From the NCBI GenBank assembly GCA_008690995.1, contig VRMN01000017.1:186001-250000 (forward strand): a stretch of DNA of 64,000 bases. The letters are read 5' to 3'. This document shows positions 39,607-50,279 of this stretch, in pieces. The stretch comes from Porphyridium purpureum (lineage: Eukaryota > Rhodophyta > Bangiophyceae > Porphyridiales > Porphyridiaceae). The number at the start of each line of letters is the position of its first letter. The first letter of the stretch is position 1. A program made the position numbers and the translations under genes. The notes beneath the pieces are model-generated. The model made no database searches. It was not told the origin of the DNA and saw nothing but the letters and a program-made list of their open reading frames with translations.

Positions 39607-42178
39607 CACTTCAAGGCACGCGACGAGCACGCAGGCACGTCGTTGATTGTATCGGTGAACGGCGAATTCAACCGGAGAATGGACCGTCTTTTCATATCCA
39701 TTGCGCAGCCAATTTTCGTCTGTCGGCTGCTGAAGAATCGCAGACCATGCGACGAACTCTGCTTTGGTGTTGTTGTTTTTCGGGCCCTAGATAGACGATG
39801 TGTCTCCGTTATTCATAAAGCGTGCGTGCAGAAGCGCTCAGCCCCACCCGAGGCGCAACCCTTTCAACTCCCACGCGCGAGGTCGCACTGTTTTCAAGCA
39901 TGTGCAGTTCGCCATCCTTACAGTCGGTTATCTTCCACGTCATATGGGAAAACAGGGCGTTTTTACTATGATGCACTGTAAACCGGGTTTTGCAGGCGTG
40001 CATTGGAAGACGGCGAGACCGCGGCTGCTTCTGGACCGGTGTTTCGAGTCGATGCTGATGGGCCAGGAGGTATGGGAGTGTTGCACGGAGATGAGGTGAT
40101 GTGCGTGCGAGATGGAAAGCAGCGTGGAGCATGTCCGGGTTTGCGATTTGCGCTGGCGGTGTGTCTTGGTATCGTTGTGGTAGGCGGTTATGTGCAAGAG
40201 GTCTGCTCCCGCAGAATGGTGCGTTGGTTTGAGCCATTTGACGCGCGCAGTGACACAATGGAAGAGTCGTTGGTGGAGGACCTGGACGGGTCGACTCCGT
40301 AACTCCGAATGTCGGCAAAGTGTAGCACTGCCTTACCGGAACGTGCTCCGTTTGATTGTGTCAGCTGGGTCCGTGAATTAGGGTCGGAGTTGATCGTGTT
40401 GCCCGTCAAAGCTTAATGCACGTGGTCAAAGTTGTGATCAAATGTGTGCGTCGAGTTCTTCACAGCGCCAGTAGCACCAATCTGGCGAATAATTCAGACC
40501 CACTCACCGTGGTGGGCTGCATTTTTGTGCGATTCTTGGTCGGGCTCTGCGGGAAGAAGCGTTGGCAATGCGGACTGGACTCCGTCATTCTATGGATAGT
40601 CGAACTGCTTTTATGGGGAGGGTACGGTCACGTCCTCCGCGTCAGACTTCGACGACCGGCGTATGTGTTGCCGCGAATGCAGTGACTCGCGTCGGCACTT
40701 CTTGGACTCGCTTGAATTGCAATGACTCTTACGAGCTGAATGGCAATCGTGCGGCCATGCATTCAGAGGCAGCTGTCATGCAGAAGACCCAGAATCTGTT
40801 ACGTAATGCGGATACTCATACAGAGATCCTGAATTGTCTCGGCGTGATTTCAGACCAGTATTGCCATCTTGGAATGAATCATTACATTGGCACGTGGGTC
40901 CTGTCAGTCAAACGAATTGAATGCCTTTTCCGCTCCAAGGCAGAACCTCCTCCGTGCTCAGTTTCCAACTGGAGTGACAAGCGTCTCGGCTGCTGTGAGA
41001 GCACAGAGAAGTCTCGCATATTCCTCGATTCGATCTAGCTTCCTTGGTACAGAGGACAGAATGGTGAATCATACAAAGACGCGGTTCCAAAGGTCCGACC
41101 AAGTGGCATCCTGATGTGCACGCGCAAAAATCATCGACAAGCCTGTCTCCGGCGAGCTCGAACATTTCAACCGAAAATTCTGCGCGCTTTACTCCTTCTG
41201 CCCGATGATCGCGAGACATGCGATGCAGCGCTTCTCAAATTCGAGCGCTTCTGTTGCTGCGAAGGCACTGCTTCACGTCAGTGCTTTTTGACCAACACTG
41301 GGACGCTTCTGTTGCTGCAGAAGCTTTGTGGAATGGCGAGTGGCTCTGCAGGCTAGCTTTAACCCCTCGCTTGTGGGGAACGTCGGTGAGTCCTGCGGCA
41401 GTGTATGCCCAAGGTTTTGTTGGCCCAAGCAACGAAAAAACGATAAATGAGGTGACTTTTTCTGGGGTAAAAGCATTGGCAGCCCGATGGGTCGCACAAA
41501 GTGTATCTGAGGGCGGTGCGTTGGACACATCATCTGGAGCGGTGCTTGCTTGGGCGAACGGAGGCATTTCGTGTCTTTATCGAAGGTGAGGCACATTGTC
41601 GTGGTGCGATAGCACGCATTGTGAAATGTAGCGGCTGTGCTGTTGTGCGTCGACGCCAGCATGCTCAGTGTGGCAATTAGTACAACTGCGAACACGTCTG
41701 TCTGGACGGCAACAGACGGTGTTTCCATTTCATCATTTGCCATGGCTTTCATATTTCCCGTCTGTGTGTTTGGCGTACCAGAACCTGCGCGACATTGAAT
41801 CAGGACGGATTTGAGCGTATCCATATGAACATTGCATCCATAGCCTAGTGGTACACATAGAGGCAGAGGGCGGAAAATCGCATCAGCTGCCCGACAGACT
41901 TTTCTTCTTTTGCTGCCAGCTCGCAAGCTCGAGTACGTTCACCTATCCGTGTCTCTGGTACCGGTCACAGCCATCGTCTACCCCAACATATACCCACTGG
42001 GCTGGTCCGCTCAAATACTCCATGTTGCAGCTGTACTGACCGCGTGTGCAACGCTTCAGGCTTTGAACATGTCAGAGACCTTTCTGAGTTTGCTCAAGAC
42101 TGCCAGACATTCTCTAGCCCGGCTTGACATCCGCTCAAAAAAAGTCTCGCATGTTGCGGGTCTCATGAATGGTCATGA
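39607..42178. other. 2.6-kb spacer without a convincing gene
   Basis: The longest frames are short and lack domains. A plus-strand frame from the ATG at 40072 (76 residues) has one hydrophobic span (LRFALAVCLGIVVVGGY) and could be a small membrane protein, but support is weak. A 13-bp word, CGCTTCTGTTGCT, is repeated near 41248 and 41307. Confidence 0.3.
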
Positions 42179-44401
42179 TCAAAACTTCCAGCGGATTCGA
42201 CTCTTGTGTTCCTTGATGCCACCAGTCGATACTGAATTCTTCCTTCTCGGAGTGCCTGGATCAACAGTGTCCTTGGACCCAGCGGCCGACGTGTCATCCT
42301 TTCCTGGCGCAACTGGTTTCTTGAACATGCTTGCGCGAAGGCTCTTGAGTGATCGTTTAGAGGGGACGGACTCTGCCGCAGACCGACCGTGCGCGTCGTG
42401 CGCCATCTTTTTGAGCGTCACCCGGTGTTGCACGGTGGCGCGCAGCGTCCACTGCTCCTTCATCTGCGTCTCTCCAAACGCGATCCAGAATTGCTCTTCA
42501 TCCTGCGGTAAGTGTGCACCCTGCACAATCCCAGACTTGCTGCCCAACGCAGAGTATACCGCTGCGTCCACTTCACTCTCTTTATCCATGGCTGCCGGCC
42601 AAAAAGAAGTCAAGTACTCGCTTGTAAAGACACGAAAGAAGATGCCCAAAATAGCATTCAAGCTCTGCTCCCGTTCTTCCTCGCCCTGTGCCATCGTCTC
42701 AATAATAAACGAATTGAAGCTGTTTTCTAGCTTGGACCGGAGCTTGAGTGGCATGCGTAAGAAGCCCGAGTCCTTTCCTATATAAAAGCGCGCCGCATCG
42801 AGATCCACACGCACGGTTTCTGCTTCGACGTTCCAGTCTATTCTCGGCACACATGAAGTGTGTATACCCACCAGAAAGGGCATGGGCGCATGTACGACAT
42901 CAAGCAGCCCCGCCGGCAGAACAGGTATGTAGATACCCTGCCAAGTCAGTGGGTCAAGGGCTTTCAAGAAATTCTCAATACCGATTTCAAGCCGTCGCAG
43001 AAACCAAGAGCAAAATATAATGCGCTTCTCGAGCAAAATCGCAGTCACCACGTCTATGAAAACTGAACTGCCAAATGCAAGCAGCAGGTCGTACACAGAC
43101 ATGTCCGGCACAAGCGCGGAACCTGCGCTCAACGCTCGCTCGCTCGCCACCGCAGAAATATTCCTCTCCAATAAGAGCGGCGCCTCCTCCTTTTCAGACT
43201 GAACCAGAAGCAACGGCGTCGATGCATTTGGTATCGACGCTTGGTTCTCAGGACTGCCAACATACTTTCTGACAGCGCTCTCGCACGCGTTTCTGAACGA
43301 GCGGCGAGCGAGTGCCGCACAGTCTTCGTCCGGTGCTAGCGCGGTATTTCGCTTGCAACATTTTTCAAATTCGACGATCAACTCGTTTAGCAAAGTCTCT
43401 GCTTGCGCTCTCTCATTCACAGTCGACAGGACGAACAGCGCCAAGCCATTCTGCCGTTGCTTGGATGAAATCAGCTTTGTCTCGCCGTACATGTTATCGC
43501 TATGACTGCTGCCAGGAAAATTTGTAGAACAGCCCGAGCAACGATGTCGTCCATTCGACGCGCGCACGATGTCAAAGCAAAATTGGATACCTAGGCCGTA
43601 CGAGAAATCGCGCATCTCGTTGGTACATACAAAAGAATAGGCACTTGCCTGCAGATCCCACTGTGCCTTGCGAGTCGGGTAGCAAAGCGACGTACGGTGA
43701 AACTGTTCTTGCGGAAAGCAAAACCCGATGAATGTGCTCATTTCCTCATGTTTCACTCCGCGCAAAGACACAAGCGGAAAGTTCTCCGGCACTTCAGGTG
43801 AGGCCGAGGCAACTGACACCGTTTCTGCAGCTATACGAGAATGCGCATTGACCAACTGAGAGCGGGAATCTCCAGAGATTTCGGCGGGAGCTGTGGGGTC
43901 TTGGTCTTTCACCTCGACTTCGAGCTGCGCCAGAATGCCCGCGAGAGCTTCCGAAGTGACACTGAACGATTTTTTCCGATAGTGCTTGACCCGGGAGTCC
44001 AGCTGTTCACGTGGCCCCTCATCCTCTGAGCTTGGTGAATCTTGCTCACTATTTTCATCGGCGTACGCGTCATCTACAATCCTGTCCGTAAGCTGTTCTC
44101 CCGGCGGCAGATGATCGTTCGGCGCAGAATCGGATGCCGATGCTGACGCAGGTACAACAGGGACAGACCCACATTCATCTGGCACGCTTCCCTGCCTATC
44201 CCCAAACCCATTTTCACCTTCGTCAGCTTGCTCTTCCCCGTCGCGCACAAAGCGCAGCCCCACGGTCACGTCCAGATCGGTGCTACACAATCCCAGAATC
44301 TTGACCCACGGAATGCTCACGCTCAGTCTTCCCAGGTTCTCACGTGGCGCAGCCGCCGGCATTCCAGCAGTCTCCGCGGCCTCTGCGGCCTCCGTGACCA
44401 T
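42179..44401 (-). CDS. DENN-domain protein (Rab exchange factor type)
   Basis: 740 residues from the first in-frame ATG at 44401 (MVTEAAEAAETAG). The first 230 residues are acidic and Ser/Glu-rich. A tripartite DENN module follows: uDENN-like (VSLRGVKHEEMSTFIGFCFP, LALFVLSTVNERAQAETLL), a cDENN core with AILLEKRIIFCS (about residue 455), LDPLTWQGIYIPVLPAGLL and APMPFLVGIH, then a dDENN-like helical part (LRSKLENSFNSFI, ILGIFFRVFTSEYL). DENN proteins activate Rab GTPases in membrane traffic; which Rab is not readable from sequence. The C-terminus is basic (KEHKSRIRWKF). The 5' flank carries a seven-unit 16-bp repeat. Confidence 0.88.
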   Translation of the reverse strand: MVTEAAEAAETAGMPAAAPRENLGRLSVSIPWVKILGLCSTDLDVTVGLRFVRDGEEQADEGENGFGDRQGSVPDECGSVPVVPASASASDSAPNDHLPPGEQLTDRIVDDAYADENSEQDSPSSEDEGPREQLDSRVKHYRKKSFSVTSEALAGILAQLEVEVKDQDPTAPAEISGDSRSQLVNAHSRIAAETVSVASASPEVPENFPLVSLRGVKHEEMSTFIGFCFPQEQFHRTSLCYPTRKAQWDLQASAYSFVCTNEMRDFSYGLGIQFCFDIVRASNGRHRCSGCSTNFPGSSHSDNMYGETKLISSKQRQNGLALFVLSTVNERAQAETLLNELIVEFEKCCKRNTALAPDEDCAALARRSFRNACESAVRKYVGSPENQASIPNASTPLLLVQSEKEEAPLLLERNISAVASERALSAGSALVPDMSVYDLLLAFGSSVFIDVVTAILLEKRIIFCSWFLRRLEIGIENFLKALDPLTWQGIYIPVLPAGLLDVVHAPMPFLVGIHTSCVPRIDWNVEAETVRVDLDAARFYIGKDSGFLRMPLKLRSKLENSFNSFIIETMAQGEEEREQSLNAILGIFFRVFTSEYLTSFWPAAMDKESEVDAAVYSALGSKSGIVQGAHLPQDEEQFWIAFGETQMKEQWTLRATVQHRVTLKKMAHDAHGRSAAESVPSKRSLKSLRASMFKKPVAPGKDDTSAAGSKDTVDPGTPRRKNSVSTGGIKEHKSRIRWKF

Positions 44402-44510
44402 CCTCCTCCAATGGAGATGAACGCGCCTGCTACCAGCACGCGAGAACTCCTCAATCCACCACACAGTATCTCACCCGTCCCCATCTGCCAACCATCTCCA
44501 CAAACTTTCG

Positions 44511-44622
44511 CGGCTCCTCGGCTTATCGGCTCCTCGGCTTATCGGCTCCTCGGCTTATCGGCTCCTCGGCTTATCGGCTCCTCGGCTTATCGGCTCCTCG
44601 GCTTATCGGCTCCTCGGCTTAT
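44511..44622. repeat. 16-bp tandem repeat, 7 exact units, 110 bp upstream of the DENN gene
   Basis: CGGCTCCTCGGCTTAT occurs seven times without interruption or visible mismatch, ending at CGGTTTGA. It lies in the promoter or 5'-UTR position of the minus-strand DENN gene. The exact identity of the units suggests recent expansion. Confidence 0.95.
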
Positions 44623-46081
44623 CGGTTTGATACAACGGTACTTTGTTACTGTACTAGCTGACGGGCTCGATGCTTGCGATGATGCTCGCCCATGCGGCAA
44701 GGAGATCTTTGACCAGAAAGAAAGGACATTCATTGCGACGTGAATGTATCATCGACACACGAACAGTTTTGTTTTCCGTGACTGTGCCCTATTATTTCGT
44801 ACGCTGACACTTCTCTTCCACTTTTGCGCAATGAAGTTGGAACTACTTTCGGGTTTGGAAGTTTCCGTGCTCGGAATCAACATGGTCTTTTCTCTTTTCC
44901 CTCTTCGGCTGTGCCTCTTTCAGCTTTTCAAGTGACGTTTGCTCGATCCATGGCACGCGAAAGAAAGAGCAACTCGTAGTTGAGATCCGGTACCGTCGCG
45001 AACTCTGAAAGACCTATACAGGAAGAAGCCAAAGGGCTACAAATCATTCCAGCGCTTCATGAAAACAGCTGGGCAAGCTGTTCACCGCTCGCCATTTGTG
45101 ACCTTTCAATCCTCTGTTTTCGAGAATTTGAAACAACATTGACACAAGTTCGAGTGCCATCGCGGACTGATTTTGATTAGCTCTCACATGTGAACGATAG
45201 AAAGCCTACCGAAACTGACGTTCACAATGATGTTTCCAACATGCTATTCGCCGTGCGCTAGTCTTTTGAAGGTTACGCTCTTCTTGGAAGAAAATATTCT
45301 GGTCGCTTGTACGATGAAGCATCACAGACACAACACCTTTAATGTGAACAAGCCCAGAAGGGGATTGGTGAGCATACAGCGGCAAGCGATTGGGAGATTC
45401 ACGCAAGTCCCCAAAGTAGAGTAGCTTGAGCGCCTTGACGCTCAACGCGGAGACCAATAATTTTTCTCAAAGATTGGCTATTGAGTAAGTTGCACGGGTA
45501 CACACTCAGCTTATGCACAAACGCCCAAAGGCAAAGAGGAATCAAACAGTGGTAGAAGGAACAGCTTTTCTGCAACAAGTCGAATACGTGAAACATGTAT
45601 CTAAATATCTACAGCATCTGATGTTGAGTGAGGACTGCGCGTCGCTTGTACAGCCGTCATCCAGGCCAAAGTCAACAGAATGCGCATGTTTTTCAGATAC
45701 CTTGTCTTGCCGGACAAAAATTGGCGCATACTCGTCGCCCGTGGGCCGCACGCCGTGTGCCCCTTCCAAGCTCCTGCCCCTTGGCCAAACTGCGTTCGAA
45801 TCACGCAATCCCTTGTCGTCAGGTGTTCACTTTGGGTGTCCAGCTCAACCGAGTGTCATTACTTTCGTTGCGAATTGCCGCGAAATGTGATTCCGGCGGA
45901 ATCCATCCATTTTTTCTTTGTAGACTACCGGGTACAAGAAGACGACGCGCGTTGTCGAGAGAAGGGAGGTGGGTGCGGTGAAAGAAAACAAAGGCACTGT
46001 CAGAGCGAGACGTGGATGTAGGAGAGGGCGCGCTCACCTGCATCGCGATTGGTGGACACGAGTTTGCACGTGGAACGGAAG
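44623..46081. other. Spacer, no convincing gene
   Basis: A plus-strand frame from the ATG at 45513 (125 residues, starting MHKRPKAKRNQ) has no domain and overlaps an equally long frame on the other strand. A purine-rich stretch (about 45955-46035) precedes the next gene. Confidence 0.3.
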
Positions 46082-47962
46082 ATGACGGAGGCTGATCTTG
46101 GCGTGGAACTTGCGGTGTCTGCGGAAACCATCGAGTGGATTGCCCGCAATGTGTCGAACTTTGTAATTGAGTTCTTGGGACAACCTCAGCAAGATGGCGC
46201 CATGGGGAATGAACATCCGTTCTTTGGGACAGATGCGATCCGCATTCATTTCGAGGAAATGGATATTCAAAATGCGGTCGGAATATCTGACAATATTGAA
46301 AGGCTCTGTCGGAGCATTACTCTGCACATCGTCAATGTAGGCAACGGATTTCCGGACATCGCTGCACAAGAAATTAACGCCGCGCATGGCCGCGCAGAAG
46401 AACTTTCGCGTTTGGGTGTACCAGACGCGCACTTACTTCACATTTGGAACATCGCGTGGAGTGCGGCAAATAATACTTTCCAATATCACCGCCTGCAGAG
46501 CTCCGAGGGCTCGCCAGGGAATCCAACAGCTCTTGCTGACGTGTTCCTGTCGCTCATTGAGATTCATAAGGTCGTGTTGGCATCCGGTGCTCTCGCATGT
46601 TGTTCAGAAACGATAAGGACCATGGCTTCGGACGCGGCAAGGTACGTAGCCAATACGCGCGATGGGATATTAGATGTTGAAGGCGAACATGAAGTGCAGA
46701 GACAAGCACGTGAAGTCGCAGAACATTTGCAAGTCGGACTAGCTGGGGACACAATAGGCGACAGGATGAAGATGATCTTCTTGGACACGACGCATTCTGT
46801 CTGGAATCTGCTGACGGGACAAAACATTGACTCGGATGCGGCCGAAAATGGTCGCCGCATCAGTGACTGCGCACTTCAACTCCAGCGTATCGGGGTGCCT
46901 GGCGATGTGGTGCGTCGAATTCTCTCGCTTGCGTGGGATGCCGCATGTCACGAAGTCACAAGAAGATACCCATCGGGAAACGGAGAGGACGCATACGGTG
47001 CTCTGACGTTGTGGGATCAGCGGCTTACAGATCACGTTCGTTCATTGGCAGCATGCTCGGCATCAGTGCAACCACAAGCAGAAGACCCGTGGTGGCAGTA
47101 CGTCAAGGTAGAACACATGCGCGTCGAGCACGTCGCTCTGCTCTTCGGGAAGCTCATGAGCGACAGAGATACTATGCATGTAGTACTCAAAGAGCAGATT
47201 GACGGCATGGACTTGGTTTCCGTGATGAATGACGACGAGTACAACGCGAAGATGCAAACGGTGCCTCTTGCGCGCGAAAGTAGGCGCGCGCTGGAGCGAT
47301 GGCTGCGCTATAAGAGTGCGAGTGAGCTCGCCTGCGGGCGCAATCTCGAGACGCTCCTGCCCAACGAGTTCGCGCACCTTCTCGAGTTCAACGTCTGCCT
47401 CCGCGCCGAGCTCGCGCGCCGAGTAGTCGATAGGGGAATTTGCGGCAAGGTCCTGGCAGACTTCGATGCCGATGAGGGCATGATGCATGTGCCTTTGAAT
47501 CTGGAGGAGAAGCTTAAAGTTCAAGACTGGCTCACGTTGCGCAAGCGGAAACTTTCTTGCAAGTACGTTCCGTTCCGATCCATGTCGAGCGAGCAGCTCG
47601 CGCATTTACTCTGCGCAGAACTCGGTCTAAGCACGATATACATGCACAAGGTTCTGGATCTGCGCCTTCAAGGAAGCTCGCTCATTGAACTGGACTCGAT
47701 CAGGCGGACGCTGGGCATGCCGACCGAAGAGTTTGAGATCTTGGAAGCATGGGTTACCAGCAGGTGCTCATCCATCGCGCTTGACGGCTACATTCGCAAC
47801 GCTCTGGAAGACAAGCGGCCCGACAATGTGAGGAGTGCGCGTGACACGCTGTACGATCTACGTGATTCAATTCAGCAGTGGGACGCGTGGCTGGAGTATC
47901 GGGCCGACCCAGCACGCGCCGTTCGCGTACAGTGGATCCTTGATCGTTTTCCTGGCCTCTGA
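46082..47962 (+). CDS. Orphan protein with duplicated helical domains and SAM-like repeats
   Basis: 626 residues from the ATG at 46082 (MTEADLGVEL); the frame is open upstream but only from a TTG. The N-terminal half is an internal duplication. Residues about 15-165 and 170-330 each end with the same element, RLGVPDAHLLHIWNIAW in the first and RIGVPGDVVRRILSLAW in the second. The C-terminal half has three segments of about 65-70 residues that look SAM-like: around 343-405 (VEHVALLFGKL, DGMDLVSVMNDDEY, ALERWLRYK), 421-490 (PNEFAHLLEF, KVQDWLTLRK) and 498-562 (SSEQLAHLLCAEL, LQGSSLIEL, ILEAWV). No signal or membrane segment is seen. I do not recognise the family. SAM-like repeats suggest oligomerisation or scaffolding, which is inference. 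Confidence 0.7.
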   Translation: MTEADLGVELAVSAETIEWIARNVSNFVIEFLGQPQQDGAMGNEHPFFGTDAIRIHFEEMDIQNAVGISDNIERLCRSITLHIVNVGNGFPDIAAQEINAAHGRAEELSRLGVPDAHLLHIWNIAWSAANNTFQYHRLQSSEGSPGNPTALADVFLSLIEIHKVVLASGALACCSETIRTMASDAARYVANTRDGILDVEGEHEVQRQAREVAEHLQVGLAGDTIGDRMKMIFLDTTHSVWNLLTGQNIDSDAAENGRRISDCALQLQRIGVPGDVVRRILSLAWDAACHEVTRRYPSGNGEDAYGALTLWDQRLTDHVRSLAACSASVQPQAEDPWWQYVKVEHMRVEHVALLFGKLMSDRDTMHVVLKEQIDGMDLVSVMNDDEYNAKMQTVPLARESRRALERWLRYKSASELACGRNLETLLPNEFAHLLEFNVCLRAELARRVVDRGICGKVLADFDADEGMMHVPLNLEEKLKVQDWLTLRKRKLSCKYVPFRSMSSEQLAHLLCAELGLSTIYMHKVLDLRLQGSSLIELDSIRRTLGMPTEEFEILEAWVTSRCSSIALDGYIRNALEDKRPDNVRSARDTLYDLRDSIQQWDAWLEYRADPARAVRVQWILDRFPGL

Positions 47963-48554
47963 AGTGCTGCTCGCGAATTTGCCCGCTGGTGAAAGGGACG
48001 TGCGAGTTCACTGATTCGGCCAAATATCTGTGAGCAACAGGGGGCGCCCCCCCGCGACCTTGGGAGGCGTTGCTAACGTAGTCGAAAGAGTGCTGCAGCT
48101 CTTCTTTGACCAACGGGTTTTCGACTGGGCAGTTTATTATTATTATTATTATCCATGCCATTCCTCAGTGAGCTTGGAGCTCAAGGCAAGCGCGACGACT
48201 TGGTTTCTCAGCGTCGCACTAGTCGTACATGCACAGCTGCGATCGCCGGATAATCAGAGCCGGCAGGTATATTAGACGGACTGGTCGTGGATCGGACTGT
48301 GTGCGCGAGAAGAACATGTTTGCAGCGTTGACTTGTGACCCATGGAAGGTCCATTTTAGCTGTCCAAGAAATGCATAGATATTCAATGGCAACATTCGCC
48401 CAGACTCGGAACATCGCGCCTTTTCCCTCATTGGGCTTCACCAGTCATTCTACAGAACAGCCGAGTTTGATCAGGACTGCACCCGACGAGCGCTACCACC
48501 TCCAGCTGCAGCACATTCTTTATCAGCGCTTTTGACCTTTTGTCGACATATCCT
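47963..48554. other. Convergent intergenic region with ATT microsatellite
   Basis: TTATTATTATTATTATTATTA-type repeat at about 48131-48151. No gene is seen between the convergent orphan and glycosyltransferase genes. Confidence 0.5.
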
Positions 48555-50279
48555 TTATACACAGGCGCATAGTCTTCGTGTGTGGCGAAAACTGCCGCTG
48601 CAGGTCAGCGCACGGCCGTCTGGGTACCCACCGTACGTGACGAGGCACTGACCACGCGTTGCAAGTTCGACCGCATCTGCCTCGACCGCCGCAGGCAAGT
48701 CCGGCCCTGTCTCCAAGCCGCAGCCACTCGGGCAGTCGAAAAAGCGCTCGAGCTGTTCGCACGTGTTGGCGAATTCAAGCTCGCTTGCTGAGCAATTTTT
48801 CCGGATGCTCGCGCATGCCGCATCGCAGCTCTCGCCTCGGCGCGCGGCGAAGAGCTGTGCCTGCGGTGACGGATGCAGCTGCTCCTCTGGACGCAAAAAG
48901 GGACAGACTCTCGCGTCAGCCAGGTACAAGGTGATGTGCGGCGCCTCTGAGAAGAATATCACCTGTACGCCCTTGTAAATGCTGCGTGGCTGCGGGAAAA
49001 TACCTAGTGGGTCGGCCACGTCTTCCACAAAGCGCTCGCGCTTGTAGATGTACAAAAAAGAGCGTGGCGATGAGCTGATGGTTTCTGCTGTCGGTGTGCA
49101 ACGCCCGGAAAGCGTGCCTGATGCGAGATCCACCATTGAGGCATTTTGCAAAGTACGGCACGTTCGCAGCTCGCTGAGTTGCACCAGCGAGCCAATACGA
49201 GTGGCCGAGTCGATTTCCTGCTGGATGTGGCGCATGTATTGCCGCGGCTCGAGGTATTCAAGCTTGGAGTCTGGTACCCACACGGCAGCCGATTCGCACG
49301 CATCTCGATTATCTCTCAGCTCGTCGTCCAATTCATCGACAAAGGCGAGCGTCGCAAGCACGGCGTCAAACTCTTGCTTGCGCACATTGGCTCCGGTGTT
49401 ACCCATGTTGCGCGCGCGGGGCACCACGGGCGCTATACAATCGCGACCCTGCATTTGCGCCGGCAGGCGCAGCCAATGATCCCATCCAGTGGATGCGTTG
49501 GCGTGCACGCCGTCGGGCCACTTCTCGCTGAGCTCGGACAGCCACAGATCGCGTGAAAGCATCCAGCCGAGGCCCGGGAAGAAAGAGGTGCGAAACAAGG
49601 CGTGGCGGACGCTCGGATGGACGAGATGGCGCATCCCATTGTCATTCCAAGCCGAGACGCAAAGCACGGAATACTTTTCGGCATTGCGCAGCAAATGGCG
49701 CGTGCTCGCAAAGAGCGCGCCAAAGTCCGAGCCTACGACCATGTCGTCTTCAAGAAGCACGGCATACTGAAACCCGCGAGCAAACACACGGTCCAGTGCG
49801 CACGCGTAGTGACGCGCAATATTTGTGCGCGCATCCGCATTCACGGGTGAGGACGCCGCGCGCGCACTCGAGGTGGCTTCAGTCCCGACCCTGACGCTGC
49901 CACGTTCACACACCCAGGTCCCTGACACGAGAGCGGCGTGGCGACCACCACTGCCCACACGGCGCAGGATCGAAGCCACTTTGGTGCTACCGCCGTCAAT
50001 CGACACAAACACGGCGTCGAACGCGTCCGCACACGTTGCACAGCGCGCTACGGAGTCCAGTGCCGCGCTCAGTGCCGGCACGCGATTATACGCCAGCACC
50101 ACGAGCGCGATGGACGTCGGTGCGGCGCTGTCCGAAGGGTGACACACAGCTTGGGCGAGCACACCACGCGGAATGGATGCGGATGGCGGCAAGAAGCGCT
50201 CACATGCTGCGCACACCGCGCTCAGCACGAACAGCGCCAGCACGCGTGACCTCGTCGTGGCACGCAAGAGGTCACCCAT
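48555..50279 (-). CDS. MGAT1: GT13 N-acetylglucosaminyltransferase I-like protein with Cys-rich tail
   Basis: 574 residues from the ATG at 50279. An N-terminal hydrophobic anchor (VLALFVLSAVCAAC, residues about 13-27) makes it a type II Golgi protein. The GT13 (GNT-I, PF03071) catalytic region has LVVLAYNRVPAL, AVFVSIDGG, the metal/UDP motif LLEDDMVVG (about 178), CVSAWNDNGM, FRTSFFPGLGWML and WDHWLRLPAQ. The enzyme family adds GlcNAc to the alpha-1,3-mannose arm of Man5GlcNAc2 and starts complex N-glycans. After the catalytic part comes a Cys-rich tail of about 100 residues (ESCDAACASIRKNCSA, FDCPSGC, GQCLVTYGG, RRLCACV) not found in animal GNT-I. It resembles the C-terminal Cys-rich segment of MGAT5/GT18-type enzymes. 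The tail is intact and in frame. Confidence 0.88.
   Translation of the reverse strand: MGDLLRATTRSRVLALFVLSAVCAACERFLPPSASIPRGVLAQAVCHPSDSAAPTSIALVVLAYNRVPALSAALDSVARCATCADAFDAVFVSIDGGSTKVASILRRVGSGGRHAALVSGTWVCERGSVRVGTEATSSARAASSPVNADARTNIARHYACALDRVFARGFQYAVLLEDDMVVGSDFGALFASTRHLLRNAEKYSVLCVSAWNDNGMRHLVHPSVRHALFRTSFFPGLGWMLSRDLWLSELSEKWPDGVHANASTGWDHWLRLPAQMQGRDCIAPVVPRARNMGNTGANVRKQEFDAVLATLAFVDELDDELRDNRDACESAAVWVPDSKLEYLEPRQYMRHIQQEIDSATRIGSLVQLSELRTCRTLQNASMVDLASGTLSGRCTPTAETISSSPRSFLYIYKRERFVEDVADPLGIFPQPRSIYKGVQVIFFSEAPHITLYLADARVCPFLRPEEQLHPSPQAQLFAARRGESCDAACASIRKNCSASELEFANTCEQLERFFDCPSGCGLETGPDLPAAVEADAVELATRGQCLVTYGGYPDGRALTCSGSFRHTRRLCACV

Noticed and set aside
8699-39982. CCGGTTTA/TAAACCGG words recurring in spacers.
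   Set aside because: The number seen is close to what chance gives for a 7-mer on both strands of 64 kb.
40072-40302. 76-residue frame with one hydrophobic span.
   Set aside because: No conserved motif, no supporting context, and similar short frames are common here. Mentioned only in the spacer entry.
41835-41870. tRNA-like 5' segment: GCATCCATAGCCTAGTGGTA matches the A-box pattern TRGCNNAGTGG.
   Set aside because: No GTTCGANTC T-arm or matching acceptor strand follows within about 150 bases, and a permuted arrangement (3' half first) also lacks a T-arm upstream.
41273-41926. 217-codon minus-strand frame with a hydrophobic stretch (VFAVVLIATLSMLAS).
   Set aside because: No family recognised, composition is irregular, and the region shows other overlapping frames. 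Not supportable as a gene.
45513-45890. 125-codon plus-strand frame starting MHKRPKAKRNQ.
   Set aside because: Overlaps comparable frames on the opposite strand and has no domain or orthologue pattern that I recognise.
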